The position numbers were made by a program, and so were the translations under genes. A model generated the notes under the pieces. The model saw nothing but the letters and a program-made list of their open reading frames with translations. It did no database searches and had not been told where the DNA came from. Source: Heterotrichella gracilis (taxonomy: Eukaryota; Sar; Xanthophyceae; Tribonematales; Xanthonemataceae). Taken from it: a stretch of 64,000 nucleotides of DNA. Shown here piece after piece: positions 36,901-48,203 of the stretch; position 1 is the stretch's first letter; each line of letters begins with the position of its first letter. The stretch spans positions 186,001 through 250,000 of the forward strand of contig JAULBX010002224.1 in assembly GCA_032358255.1 (NCBI GenBank), written 5' to 3'.

Positions 36901-38865
36901 GAAGCAATCAGAATGCATCGTAACTCGAGGCAAACCAAATATTGCTCTACCTCTGGCTCTCCACTCTGCCCTGTGCTGCTAAAACACCCACACAATTCCT
37001 TGTACCCTGCTCCCTAAGCCCTAGGCATGGCCTCCCTTGCACCCCCATCCCCCCAGACCTCTGACAGCCCTGCCACAAACACATTCCCCTGTGCATCCTC
37101 CTTCAGCTTGAGAGCCTGGCGGCCTCCAATGCGCCGCGCATCAGCTGCATCAAGCAGGTCGTAGAAGCAGTCGTTGTGAATCTGCAGCAACGAGGGATTA
37201 CTAAACAACCTCCTTATTGCACAGTTGCTGCCATGGTACCCTCGATGGTAAATAATGGATAACAGTTACTGCAGTGTATCATTAATTTTCAGATGATCAC
37301 GTGTGTGTTGCATGCCATGGGCGATTCAACAGCGACATTGGGTGAATTACAGGCGCATGGCGCAGGCTGTAATGGCTTGTTTGGCCGCCATTGTTCGTCT
37401 GAAATAGCATCGATTATTGATGCATTTGATGCTGCGCAGCGTACCTCGGTGTAGGTCACCCGTACAGCAACATCCAGCTTCAACAACTCTATCTCCTGCA
37501 CGCAAAGTGCCCAAATATGAGACGGATGATGCACCTAATAAGTTGGTGCACCTCATTAGATGGTGTCCTATTAACTTGCACATGCATTGGTGGGTATGCT
37601 GACGATTGTCAATCCATCTAGAGCGCATGCTTGCAAATGATATATGAGCATGCTCTTACCTGGAACAGGTGCTGAAGGGCTTGTGGTAGCACCCCTGGAT
37701 CATTCTTGCTGCCCTGCAGCAACCAGTGAGTGTGACTTCGGAAGCATTACAGGCAATGGCACATCACTTGGTCATTTAGACTCGATATACAAGCCGTCCC
37801 CAAATCTTGCTTGCTCATGCAATATCACTAGTCACATCACGCGGTGGGAAAGGATGTGCACTTTTTGCTGTGTCCAGGCACTAAGGGTATGCTGCAAAAA
37901 AACACACTTGCATGATGCATTTGCATTACATACCTCGATCGTGTGTGTTTTCCCGGCTGCTGTGATGCCATATGCCATCATGACATAATCCTTCCTCTTT
38001 TTCCGCACCAGGTTGGCCACCTGTACGCGCAGCCATTTAGCATTGGCATTAGCTGGATGATGGACATTCTGTTGGCAGAGTCATGATGCAGTACGGTAGT
38101 GCATGGCGTCACCTACCATCTCCTTTGCCGTGGCTTCAAAATACTCTTCTTGAGTGGTCCCAGCAGGAAACACCCGGCTGAATTCAAACAGGGTCTGGCC
38201 CCGGTCTCCATTCCTGTACCTGCTTGGCAAAGTAAAGAAAGAATGTTTTGGACGGGGTGGGACAAGGTTAACATAACAGGAACAACACAGAGCTGGGTTA
38301 CGTACGATTGCGATGTCTCAGGAGGGACGATGGCCAAAACCTTCGAGCTGCTTGCATGGATACAATTGGCGTTGTCCCAAACTGGGGTGTCTTTGATCAC
38401 TGGTGGCCGAATGCGCACCACAACCTGAGAAAAAAACCATCATTTTTGTTCATTTGTTCTTTATTAATAAAAACATTAAAACATTGAACATGGCATGGCG
38501 CATTGGGCATGGCATGGCTGGCAAGGTGGCGTGTGTGCAGCGTGACCAACTACAGCAACGCTTTTAAACACAGCACCTGCATACGCTGAAGATCAAGGTG
38601 CTTTCCGGCAAGCGACCCCGCCACCGGGATGCCCCTGGTAATGGCCGGTTGCTTCCTTGCAGAGAACTCGGGTGTGGAGCTGAACATCAAATTCAGGTTC
38701 CTGGACAGGGCACTTGTCAGCACCCGTGATAGCTGTTGACTTGCAAAAGTAAAATGCAGTGGACTGGTAGCGTACTCACTTTGGTTTGAGTATTGAGTTC
38801 CTGATTTCAGGTTCTTCAGATAGGATAGGGTGTTGTACACCATCCTCGTTTTCCTTTGCGTCCAT
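27931..38865 (-). CDS. Kinesin-6-like motor protein with long basic/serine tail
   Basis: Twenty-seven exons join without a phase error to 1,710 residues. Exon starts and ends (5' to 3'): 38865-38780, 38739-38577, 38424-38306, 38219-38117, 38020-37934, 37713-37660, 37495-37445, 37181-37059, 36750-36634, 36360-36295, 36122-36034, 35798-35681, 35405-35298, 35013-34747, 34299-34195, 33972-33850, 33685-33536, then 33.2-31.6 kb exons, 31423-30259, 29889-28964, 28822-28658, 28415-28324, 28210-27931. Motor about residues 84-440: VVVRIRPP, P-loop GITAAGKT (175-182), switch I SSRSHS (293-298), switch II DLAGSE (335-340), NINRSLSTLGNCLATLRWNQ. The last of these and GITAAGKTHTIEG resemble kinesin-6 (MKLP/KIF20). 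A bipartite NLS-like stretch (GKRHR...AAKRARSD) follows, then coiled coil (about 490-835), then an 875-residue low-complexity tail with repeated RRxS motifs and an unrecognised C-terminal domain. ATPase, microtubule-based; a role in cytokinesis is inference from the family. Confidence 0.93.
31793..32062. repeat. Degenerate tandem duplication (about 171-base period) including a splice acceptor
   Basis: GGCCTGGGTGAGCGAGAGCA occurs at 31793 and again at 31964, and in both copies it is followed at similar distance by CTCACAATGCA(T/C)TGAC and a GGTACA(C/G)TTG box. The first copy overlaps the 3' splice site of a kinesin coiled-coil exon; the second lies upstream of it in the same intron. Confidence 0.8.
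31933..31964. repeat. Short inverted repeat in kinesin intron
   Basis: Arms CATTTCCGGTA and TACCGGAAATG are perfectly complementary, with a 10-base loop. It sits at the join of the two tandem copies described at 31793-32062. Confidence 0.8.
35051..35086. repeat. Perfect 15-base hairpin in kinesin intron 13
   Basis: Arms CAGGGGGACTAGAAT and ATTCTAGTCCCCCTG around a 6-base loop. Located in the intron between the last motor exon and the first neck exon. Confidence 0.85.
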
Positions 38866-39859
38866 AGTGCTGGAAGTAGCCTGTTCTGTTGCCTGCGATG
38901 CTGTCTGTTGTCAAGTCATGTGGGGCTCACGCTGCTGATAAATAAAGGTGAACCAAAGTACTGGGCATGCTGCCCAGTAGGCGCAGTTGTCCTATTCATC
39001 CAAGCAGCGTGTGGCATACCGTGGTAAAAACGAGTGGCAGCAAGCAGCAGTGCTAACATGAGTCCTGGCACAGGGTTATGAGACAGAGTGCAGAAGGCTA
39101 CACACACTTTATGTTGTTATTCGTCCAAGAATCAGTGGCAGTTGCCCAGTAGTGCAGCAATAAGGTTTGCTTCGTCACCATTGTGCAACTCTAGCAACCC
39201 CACCTTGGCACTCCTCTGCTTGCCCCTGCGCCACTTATTTGCACCCCCGCCCAGGCTTGGCTAGCTCATGTCACCAGGGTTGGTTGTAGGGTGGGGCAAG
39301 GACGGGGTAGAAGATATTGACTGCTGGTTACGTTCTCAGTGGCCGATAAGCCCACTGAAACAGACTTGTACAACCAACTTAGCAGCTGCGAACCGAGGCA
39401 ACCTGACAAGGCCTTGTAAGGCCGCGCGTCTTTGTCAACGGAATGTTGCACGGTACCATCCGCATACGTGCATGGGTCACAAATGAGGGTTGCGGGCGCC
39501 GTGCCAATCCATGCACAAGTGCAACTGCTTCAAGTGACCCACTTTGCTTGCGACGGTGGCAACCTCTCCTGTGTTTAACTTGCATCGTTGACCGGCCAAG
39601 CAAGGGGTTGCGGATTCGAATCGAAACGAGGGTGAAATTGTCAAGGGGTACCAGATTCAGAAAACAGAAAACCAGATGGCAAAACGAGGCCTTGCTCCAC
39701 AAAGAGACGTGGGTGCGGCTGACCCTAACTGACTTTGCTGCCTGTTTGCGTATGAGAAGTGCTGCGCGTGTGACTGCCTTCCTACCCAAGTTGCAGTAGT
39801 TCTGCAGCACACCGTTGCCTGTCGGTCTACCGCAGCCCTCCTGCTGCCAGCCAGACGCC
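38866..39859. other. Divergent intergenic region between kinesin and RPS16
   Basis: About 1 kb between the start codons of two divergent genes. No coding exon is supported; several open frames on both strands here lack family likeness. It must contain both promoters. Confidence 0.45.
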
Positions 39860-40793
39860 ATGGCGTCCTTGGCCACACCTTTCGTCGGGAACAGCAAAAG
39901 CCTGGCGTTCCGGACAAATGTCGGCTCTGCACAAGTGCTGAAAGCACAAAGGGTAAGCCTACTGGCGTTATACTTGCGAGACGTTCACTGGCCCCGACAC
40001 AGGTGCCTATGTGCTGGAACACTGTGGCTGGCAACCCCCTAATGTTGCTGTGCCTTTGCAGTCCTGCCCCACCGCAGCACCCAGCAGGCAATTGCTCACT
40101 GTAGAAAACCGTGTTGCGGTAAGTACGGTTGCTTTCTTGCAGCAAATGGTAACTAAGTACTCGTCCCGTGCACCTGCTGTCAGAACTGGAGTACTGCTTT
40201 GTTGCTGTAACCCACCCATCTGCTTTTGTTGTCAATAGATTCGCTTCACGAGAATCGGCAGGAAGAAGCTGCCTTTCTACAGACTTATTGCCATTGACTC
40301 CCGGGCAAAGCGGTCAGGGAAGCCCTTGGAGGTAATTGGGCAGTTGTTGAACCCTGGACTAGGATGCAATGGGTCATGGGAGCGGTGTCGGTGCAGGGTT
40401 TATGCACTGCTTTACAGTGACAGCGTTGCAGCACTGCATTGTTCGCACGCCTCTCCAGATTTGGGCCTTTGCTTGGCGGTCAACTGTGTGACAGCACTGG
40501 GGCATATGGATAGCAGCCAGTCCGCTCAGCATGACAGCATGCATGGGTAGAGGAATGCATACACCATACTAGTACTATCCAGGCCTGTACAATCTCACTT
40601 CTTGCACTATGTGGGTTGTTGTCAATTGCATCTGAGTTTTGTGTGGTCGTTGCTGCAGTTTTTGGGTTGGTATGACCCACTCAAGAAGGAGACCAACCTC
40701 AAGGCCCCAGAAATCAAGAAGTGGCTGGCTGTTGGCGCGCAACCATCGGAAACGGTTGCTAACCTATTGAAGAAGGCCATGATCATCGACTAA
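39860..40793 (+). CDS. RPS16: Plastid 30S ribosomal protein bS16, nuclear-encoded
   Basis: Structural protein of the small subunit of the chloroplast ribosome. Four exons (39860-39952, 40062-40118, 40239-40331, 40659-40793), all phase 0, give 125 residues: a transit peptide of roughly 45-50 residues ([20 protein letters not shown], Ser/Ala/Arg-rich with no acidic residues) and a bS16 domain. The domain is unmistakable: [20 protein letters not shown], then [20 protein letters not shown], then [16 protein letters not shown] mitochondrial destination is possible, since some plant S16 proteins are dual-targeted, but the presequence looks plastid-like. A TGTAA at 41000 is a likely poly(A) signal. 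Confidence 0.93.
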
Positions 40794-42223
40794 GCTATCC
40801 CAGCCTTGTAGATACTGAGGGACGCGTAGCGTCACGGTGGACTGGGTTTCAGCCCAGCGGGTGCATTTTTGTTCCTTCTTTACTACGTATCTTGCTGACC
40901 TGTACAGTAAGCATGCCTCCCTGGTTGTGCCTTTGACAGCAACAAAACTTGGTATGTTCGCCTGATACACATCGACAACTGTGTTGTGTGCACGGCTCTT
41001 GTAACTACGCAATTGACAGCAACCCAATTATCCTTTTCAGGTTGTGTTGGCAAAATGCACGTGCACTTTGCACTGACTGGTGTTGTTACCTGACTTCCTC
41101 CTTGAGCAACGCCGTCTGAGTTGTGACAAAAGCCTGGACGTTGTTTTGGGTGCTTGTGGGCACCAAGGCAATATATACACTACCTATGGGGCAATCACCC
41201 GCATCGTTCCAAATGGTGCGACAGGCATCCCTGAGAATTGCAAAAACTGCTGCCGGCCAGAATCTGTATAACCCTACATGGTCTCTGCAGTGCAAGTTAT
41301 ACATCCAGCTTGAAAGTTGGGCTTTTGATGATAGAAAAGCTATATGATAGAAATTTTCCATAAAGAAACTTCATTTTTTTCAAACCCTTATTCAGGGTTT
41401 TCCTACATGCATCCGACCTTGGAAACGTCGAATACACAGCGCTAGTAGACCTGCTGTGCTTGGTTCAAGCAACAGATCACGATAATTGGGTGTGCATCAC
41501 CTTTGGTGGTGAGACAGGAGCTGCTGTTATTTCTGACAGATCGCACGCTCAGATCTGGGTTGCAATTGGGAACTCCGCATACTGCCGGCACAGGCTGGGA
41601 AGCTGACGCAACCGAAGAGTACTACACGAGGCTCGATTGTGCCTGGGTATGTTCACGGCACCTTCCGTTGTGCCAAGACCGCTTTGCATGCTGTCATTGA
41701 AAGCGGGTGCATGTGCTGAACAGGAGCTTACACAATACCCAGTTGTGGGCTCTCGCTGGGGTGGCTTTTAACAAAACTTTGGTAAATGGCATCTATATTT
41801 ATGCACTGTCCCTCAAATTCACTTGTATGAGCATACATTGAGCGCGACGTGCACAACTTTACATTTTCTGGGCATATATCAGTGGTGTTGCCTACTGGGT
41901 ATGCGAGACTGGGTATTCTATTATCTTTGGCTGGTAAGAGGTCAGAGGAACAATAACGGTGCTGGGTTTGCTACTGTATTCCATTTGCAGAGGTTGACTA
42001 GTGCTTGATTGACTTGTCTTGGCAATTGGAACAGTGTCCAATGGCAAGCTGGTCCTACTTGGCCTTCTTTGGCTAAGCAAAGGAAAGCTATACTAGACAA
42101 CAAACGAACTGCCTTATCATGCTGCAGGCATACAGTGACTCACCCTGGCAGTTGGCAACTGAGTTCAAAATCTGGCACGGTCATCTTGTAGTCTAGCATC
42201 TATCTAGACCGAGGTGGTTCAAT
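40794..42223. other. Intergenic region, 1.4 kb
   Basis: 3' flank of RPS16 and upstream region of the coiled-coil gene. No open frame here has family likeness or coherent splice sites. A TGTAA at 41000-41004 is noted. Confidence 0.45.
41000..41004 (+). terminator. Candidate TGTAA poly(A) signal (RPS16)
   Basis: TGTAA 207 bases after the RPS16 stop, a normal distance for chlorophyte transcripts. Confidence 0.5.
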
Positions 42224-45200
42224 ATGGAGGAAGAACCGCGGCCAGACGTGGCAGGTGCGCCAAGCTTGTTAATTTGCGAATTAGCCCATGGGCTCCACCT
42301 GCGTTATGCGTCCTGGATTGAATACTCCAGATTGCGTTGACAATGTGGCGGGCGGCATGCACCCTAGTGAAGGGAACAGTTCACAAGGATTAGTCGGGAC
42401 CAGAAACTTCTATGTGCCTGTCCAGATGACCTGGATGCTTCTAACCCTGAAAAAAATGCTGATGACACCATGCAAGCTGGTGATAGCAGTCAACCTGAGC
42501 TGACAGCTGAGGAGGTACCGCCACCAGCTGAGGAGGTACAACCACCAGCTGTTTACGATGGAAACACAGCTGTCAATGACGATGGGTCTGTCAACGCAGA
42601 GGGCCATGCAAATGGTCAGGAGTGGCCTGAATACAAGGCGCCCGCAGAGGTGGCCCCTTCAGGTACTAGTCAGTGACTGCTCATGCAAGCGCATGCTCGT
42701 GCACCATATGCAATGCAATGTGACAGCAGCCATGCAAATTATTCCATGGACATCACCAGGTGTGGTTTGGCTGCAGATCACGTACACATTCCAGCACAGC
42801 CATTGGCAACCTCAGATGACAGGACTGAGGACCTTTCAGTTGACCATGATGAGCAACCTGATGCTGAGGAGCCGGCTGTTGTGTATGACGAGGTTTTGTC
42901 TGACAGTGGTGACAATGAAACAGAAAATGCTGCGCCCACAAGTCAAGGCACTGGAGAAGGTGATCTTGGGGAAATTGATGAATCAGACACCAATGCCAAG
43001 GCGCAGGAGGCAGAGGATATTGCAGAAATGTACACACGCCACACTGACTCCACTGAGCCCATTGAGGATTCAGCACCATATGATGAAACACCAGAATTGG
43101 CAGGAGTGTCCTCAACCTCCTCACATGCCATGGATATGGATAATAGTCAAGATCATACAACACAAGATCAAACAGCAGAATGGCAGCAAGAGAACCAGCA
43201 GAATGTTGTACAAAGTCAGCCTGATAATCAGCGGCATCAAAGCTCAGATATCGGTGAGCTGTCAATTGATCACACATGGTCATTTATAAGCACCGGAATG
43301 TTACAACCGCATCAGGCAGAGCCCATGCTGCGCAGTTGGCTCTGAAACATGAGCCTCAAGTCTGCCCATCCAGGTTTATCTTGTGCACCCTGTGACAGCA
43401 CAAAGGTCTTGCATGTACGCTGACAGGTGCATGATTGTGCAGAGATGGACGAAGTTGGTGATCTGTCTTTGACACTGCATGCCATGAGGGCACCTCCCGA
43501 AGTCATAACTCACTTTGAAGCAGAGCGGGCAAGGCAGGAAGAAATGCTCAAGGTGGAGATCCGGGCACGCCAGGAGCTTGAAGACATGCTGCTGCGGATT
43601 GAAAAGCATTTCAAGGTACACATGCTGAGAACATCATCCATTTGTATATCATTGATGCTCGGCCAACGCGGGCATCATGGCGCAGGCAACTCTATATTGC
43701 CACTTCCATGCATTCATCGGCACGCTGCACACAGTGCAGCTTGCCTCCCCAGGAAGTTTGGTATTTAAAGTTTATTTGCCAGAATTCCTGGAGTGAATAT
43801 CATGGCAAATGGGTTTGCTTTGTTGCGGCCACATGCTTACACCAATGGACTGTGCACCTTCCAGGCTGAGCAAGCTGCGAGACAGAGTGCAGAGGACCTC
43901 TTTGCCAAGGCGCTTCAAGAACAAGCAGGGTTGAAGGCTCAACTAGAAGCAGAACGCTCTAAGCGCACTGATGAGTGGCAACAGATTGAGAAGGACCGGG
44001 CAGAATTGGATGCAGTGCGGTCAGAACTAGAAGCGGAGGTCAGCAATGCTCAGCACGCACTGAAAGGTGATATTTTGGCAACCATCAGGACATCCATGAA
44101 TTATGCAAGGAACTGAAATAACATACATTTGGCATTGTGAATGAATGCAAAGGCAAGCGAATGACAGTCTTGGCAAAATAAATAGTACAATTTACCGTGT
44201 GCAGGCTCTGAGCACTACAGGTTGATGAGTGGGGAGCTGGTGGCAAAAGAGACAGTTGACGCTGAGCACCAGGCAACCATACACCACCTGAAAGAGGAGC
44301 TGGAGCAGGTCAAGTGAGTTGTTGCCAAAATCGAGTTGAATTCGGACATGGATACTGCAATAAAAAGCGATTTGCACTGAATAGCAACACAAAAATCCCA
44401 CCACAATTAACATGAGGTGAATATTTCACCTTGACGCTAGCTTAAATTTGGCATGAAAAATCACATTTACAAGGGCGCTGCATTTTCAGGCAAGAACTGG
44501 TCAGTCGCACATACGTCATGACAAAAGAAATGGAAAAATGGAGACGCCATGCTGAGACGACCGCAAAATCTGTGCTTGATGCCAAGAATGAAGTCCTGGA
44601 CAGGAAACGGGAGTTGGATTCAACCAAGGACAAAATGGATGCCTTGATTGATAAATTATACCTGAGCAGAGAAAAGGTGCAGTCTCACTGATGCTTTCAT
44701 GTCATATCAAGTGAATTTTACTGCTTGAATTAATCACTCAATACCTGACGTGTGTGCTGCATCCACAACCATAACGTTAGGGTTGTTAACATTGTCTGCT
44801 TTGCATAAATTGGTGTACTGGAACATGCATCTTGTTCACCCTTGCAAGTGAATTCAATTGCCCTGTGCGATGTCATCTCCAACAGTCCTATTGTATTGCG
44901 CAGAACTTGGAGCTGCATGGTGCAATTAATCACACACTGAAGCATCAGAATGAGCAGAACATTAAGCGAGACACTGCGCTAAATATTAGCCATGACACCG
45001 TCAAGCTGCCAGCAGTAGATTCGCGGAGCAGGGATCCATCACCCAATGCCAAATCAAGAACCAGTCCACAGCGCCAGGCACCAGGTCCACGCGCTGGAGC
45101 AGGAAAGACAGCAGGTATCACAGCAGGTATCTTACCGATTATGAGGGCTTTGAGGCTGGGAGTGCATTCAAGTTGCTTATCCGTGCCCAGTTACAATCTG

Positions 45201-46310
45201 TGTGGGAGGTATAATGGCAGTGTATGTCATGTTTGTCAGACACTACAAGCATATAGCATGATATGATATTTGCATGTGTTTCTCAGATACCAAAAAGCAA
45301 ATGCATCTAATTCCACAGCAGTCCACTGCGGTAAGAGCTTACCATTTGTGACAACATTGCAATCTGTCAATGCATATGCCCAGCTGTGTCCAGGCCCCAC
45401 AAAGGGCTAAATCTACGCATCCTTGTCAGTTTGGCTGGCAAATGGCAGGCATCAATCTGCACACACCTTCACGGTCACCATCATAAGGATTTTTCACCAC
45501 GTCATGTGACTGTGTGCAGGCGGTGGCCATGCATCCCCTCCTGGTCCAGCAGGTGCAACCATAAAGGCGGCGCGCAGGCCAGAACAGCCACCCACAGAAA
45601 TCAAGAATGTGCGCTCACCCGATGCGGCCCACCAAAACAGCAAGATTGCCGCCGATGATGATAGCTCAGGATGGAACAGCTCAACGAGCAGGCAGCGGTC
45701 AGGTGTGATAACCTTGTGTTGCTGCAACAATGGCGTGTAATTGCAGCACATGCAACATGACAATTGGTGCAAATGTATCCAGATTAAATGCTAGGCTGCA
45801 TGCTGCCAACCTTGTAGACAGGACTGAAATAGGCTGTGATACATCCCTGATTGTGGGCTGAATATTCCATATGTGTTTGTAGACAGTAAAAGCACCCGTG
45901 CTGGGCCAAGCGGGATGCGGGGGTCAATCAAGGACATTCCTTCCTCACCAGAGGTCAAAAGCCGAGGACTTCCACCACTGAACTTGCCAGGTATGCCACT
46001 TTTTTGAACGATAATTGCTGGGATGGCACCCAGCCATGCATTTTTAGGATTGTGGCTCCCTGTGCATATTGACACTCAAATATAGAGGTTTAATTCTGCA
46101 CAACCTGAACCCAGTACTGTACACTTTGCAGGAGGTAATGCATTGGGTTCTTCAAAGGCACCCAAGCACAAACCAAACACAGATGTGCAGACTGGCATGC
46201 CTTCCAAAGGTGATGCTTCACAGCGTGGCGGGCAGGCCCGACCAGCTGCAGAAGGCAGACCAAAGAAACCAGCGAGGGCAAGTACAAGAGAGATGCGGCA
46301 GCCAAGGTAG
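42224..46310 (+). CDS. Acidic coiled-coil protein of unknown function
   Basis: Eleven exons (42224-42254, 42426-42662, 42777-43253, 43443-43615, 43865-44066, 44205-44313, 44490-44676, 44904-45114, 45520-45702, 45883-45990, 46132-46310) join in phase to 698 residues. Residues 1-250 are strongly acidic, disordered-looking and Asn/Gln/Ser-rich, with a repeat AEEVPPPAEEVQPP. About residues 265-490 are heptad-like coiled coil (ARQEEMLKVEIRARQELEDM, EQAGLKAQLEAERSKRTDEW, LDRKRELDSTKDKMDALIDK). The rest is a basic Ser/Pro tail with SP sites (RDPSPNAKS, NVRSPDAAH, IPSSPEVKS). I do not recognise a family. The layout (acidic head, rod, basic tail) is seen in cytoskeletal and scaffold proteins, but function is not assignable. 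A skipped 44-base exon at 45287-45330 and twin donors at 45114/45126 suggest alternative splicing. Confidence 0.8.
45287..45330 (+). other. Candidate cassette (poison) exon, 44 bases
   Basis: Flanked by TTTCTCAG and GTAAGA, both good splice sites, within the intron between exons 8 and 9 of the coiled-coil gene. The skipped form keeps the long C-terminal frame; the included form shifts the phase and reaches TAA about 45 bases into the next exon. Confidence 0.4.
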
Positions 46311-48203
46311 TTGCAGCTGCCTGTTCTGCAAGCCTGCAGCAGATGTACAGGGACTGCTGGTATAACAAAACTGTTAGCCAACTACCATCCTGGGGCCGCT
46401 TTGTCAGCTCTCAACTTGAATGATGCTCCACCACATACAACACGGACTATCAGCTGATGGCACCTCCCAGCACGCAAACACAAACCTTGCCTCTGCCAGA
46501 TTAGGTGTACTCTATTGTCACACGGGTACTTTATTCCAATGCGGTATCTGCCAAAACTCTGGCATTGCAGCACATTATTTCTCTAACGGGTTGATTTCTT
46601 CATGCAATTCAGCATGTCTGTGTTTGTGGTTTGATTGAATCAAATATGGCCAGTGTCAGTGCTATCACCGTGAGCCAAACCATGTTCCCCCGGCTGCCGC
46701 TACCGCCTTTCTGAGGGATGCACGTTGGTAGTTCTGTCTGATTTTCGAGGGTGCATACATGTCTAGGATGTCTATCAGTGCCAACAACACATGCTTTTGG
46801 TTGGCATTGATTTCTTACTTGTCCCCAAGACGTGGGGTCAGGGTTAAACCCTAACTTAGGGTTCAGGGTGGGAAACGGTTCAACACACCCTGCAATTGTT
46901 AATCCTTCACGCAGTTCATTAGCTCCCCCCATGTGCTGCAACCCTCGCTGCATCATGCAAGGTGCATGCACCCATCATGGCATAGCATGATGTCCCTTGC
47001 AAATGGGCAATGGCAGGGGCAAAATTTAACGTTTTAATTAATGCCGAGCCAATGCCCAAAGTGGAATCAACTGCCAGAGCACTTCTCAGCCCGGCTTAGC
47101 AATGGATACTACACACCTGTGAAATGTGGGGAACGGATTGAGATCTGCTTCTGAAAGGGGAGAGGGGACCCGCCTTCCCCCTTTCCCCCATATACCATCA
47201 CTTGGAAGGATGGAAACGCAGGAGGCAATCGGGTCCGCACATTGCCTCGTCTGCAGAAGGGCTGGTGTTGGCATAGGCCATGTGCTTGCGTAGTTGCTAG
47301 CTTTTAATCCCTTAGGTTTGCCGTTGATTTCCTGGGAAGCTTGTGTGGAAATGCAACCTTTTTTCAAATTAATGTTTACGTTGTATAGTAGAAGACCGGG
47401 TCTCAATGAACTATTTTTTTTGTTCCTGGGCGGGTGATAGAAGCGTGCAGTCTGCTTGCAGTGTTTAAAACTGTGTTAGCTATCGAACTTCCAACTACCT
47501 TCAACACGGGCGCATCCTCTACAAACTGCCCCTCCAAGTCACAACCTTTCTGTAGGCTAGTACTGTTACAAGTAAGCTTAGTAGCTAGCATGCAGTACAC
47601 AAACGCCCATTCTGGAAGCTGAGCGCAACTTTCTTGGTTTCGAAGCCATTGAGAATATGGCTAGGCTGTGTTGAAGCACTTTTTCAACATGCATGCATAT
47701 GCACACCCTTCAAGCACCAGATGCGCTCAGTGTTGAAACACTACTCAGATGTTGACGTGGCAGATATGGGATCGGACTTTTGACCCTTGAACTGTTCCTT
47801 GGAGCAGCACAACCTTCCTACACGCTAGGTGCAGACCCAGGACAACTGCAAGAAAGGACTCACCCGTACTCTGAACACGCAATGCCAGGTAACCCCCTGC
47901 AAAGCTTGCACACGAGTGGCCTGAGCTGTAGGCCTTCCCTGCATGTTTCCTATCACAGGAGTCATATACCTCCTCTCCAGCTCACCTTGTGTAGGGAGGT
48001 ACCGTGCTGTGGGCTAGGTAGACCGCCATCACTTTGCAGCCAGTTCAGTTGTGCTTGCTCAGCTATATTGGTGTTGGTGGTAGGCTGTGAGTGCACTTAT
48101 CATCTCAGGAGCCGCTTGCAGTTGGCTGAACCACGTGCACGTTGAACCATGTAGGGGTTGCAAGGAGTCGTTAAGACTTGGACTAAGCTGTGCTACTGAT
48201 CCC
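46311..48203. other. Intergenic region, 1.9 kb
   Basis: No coding exon is supported. It contains a degenerate telomere-type block at 46840-46868 with the plant telo-box core AAACCCTAA. The 3' flank of the coiled-coil gene and the upstream region of the FkbM-like gene meet here. Confidence 0.45.
46840..46868. repeat. Degenerate telomere-type block with telo-box core
   Basis: AGGGTTAAACCCTAACTTAG followed by GGTTCAGGG: back-to-back degenerate telomere units in both orientations. Confidence 0.5.
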
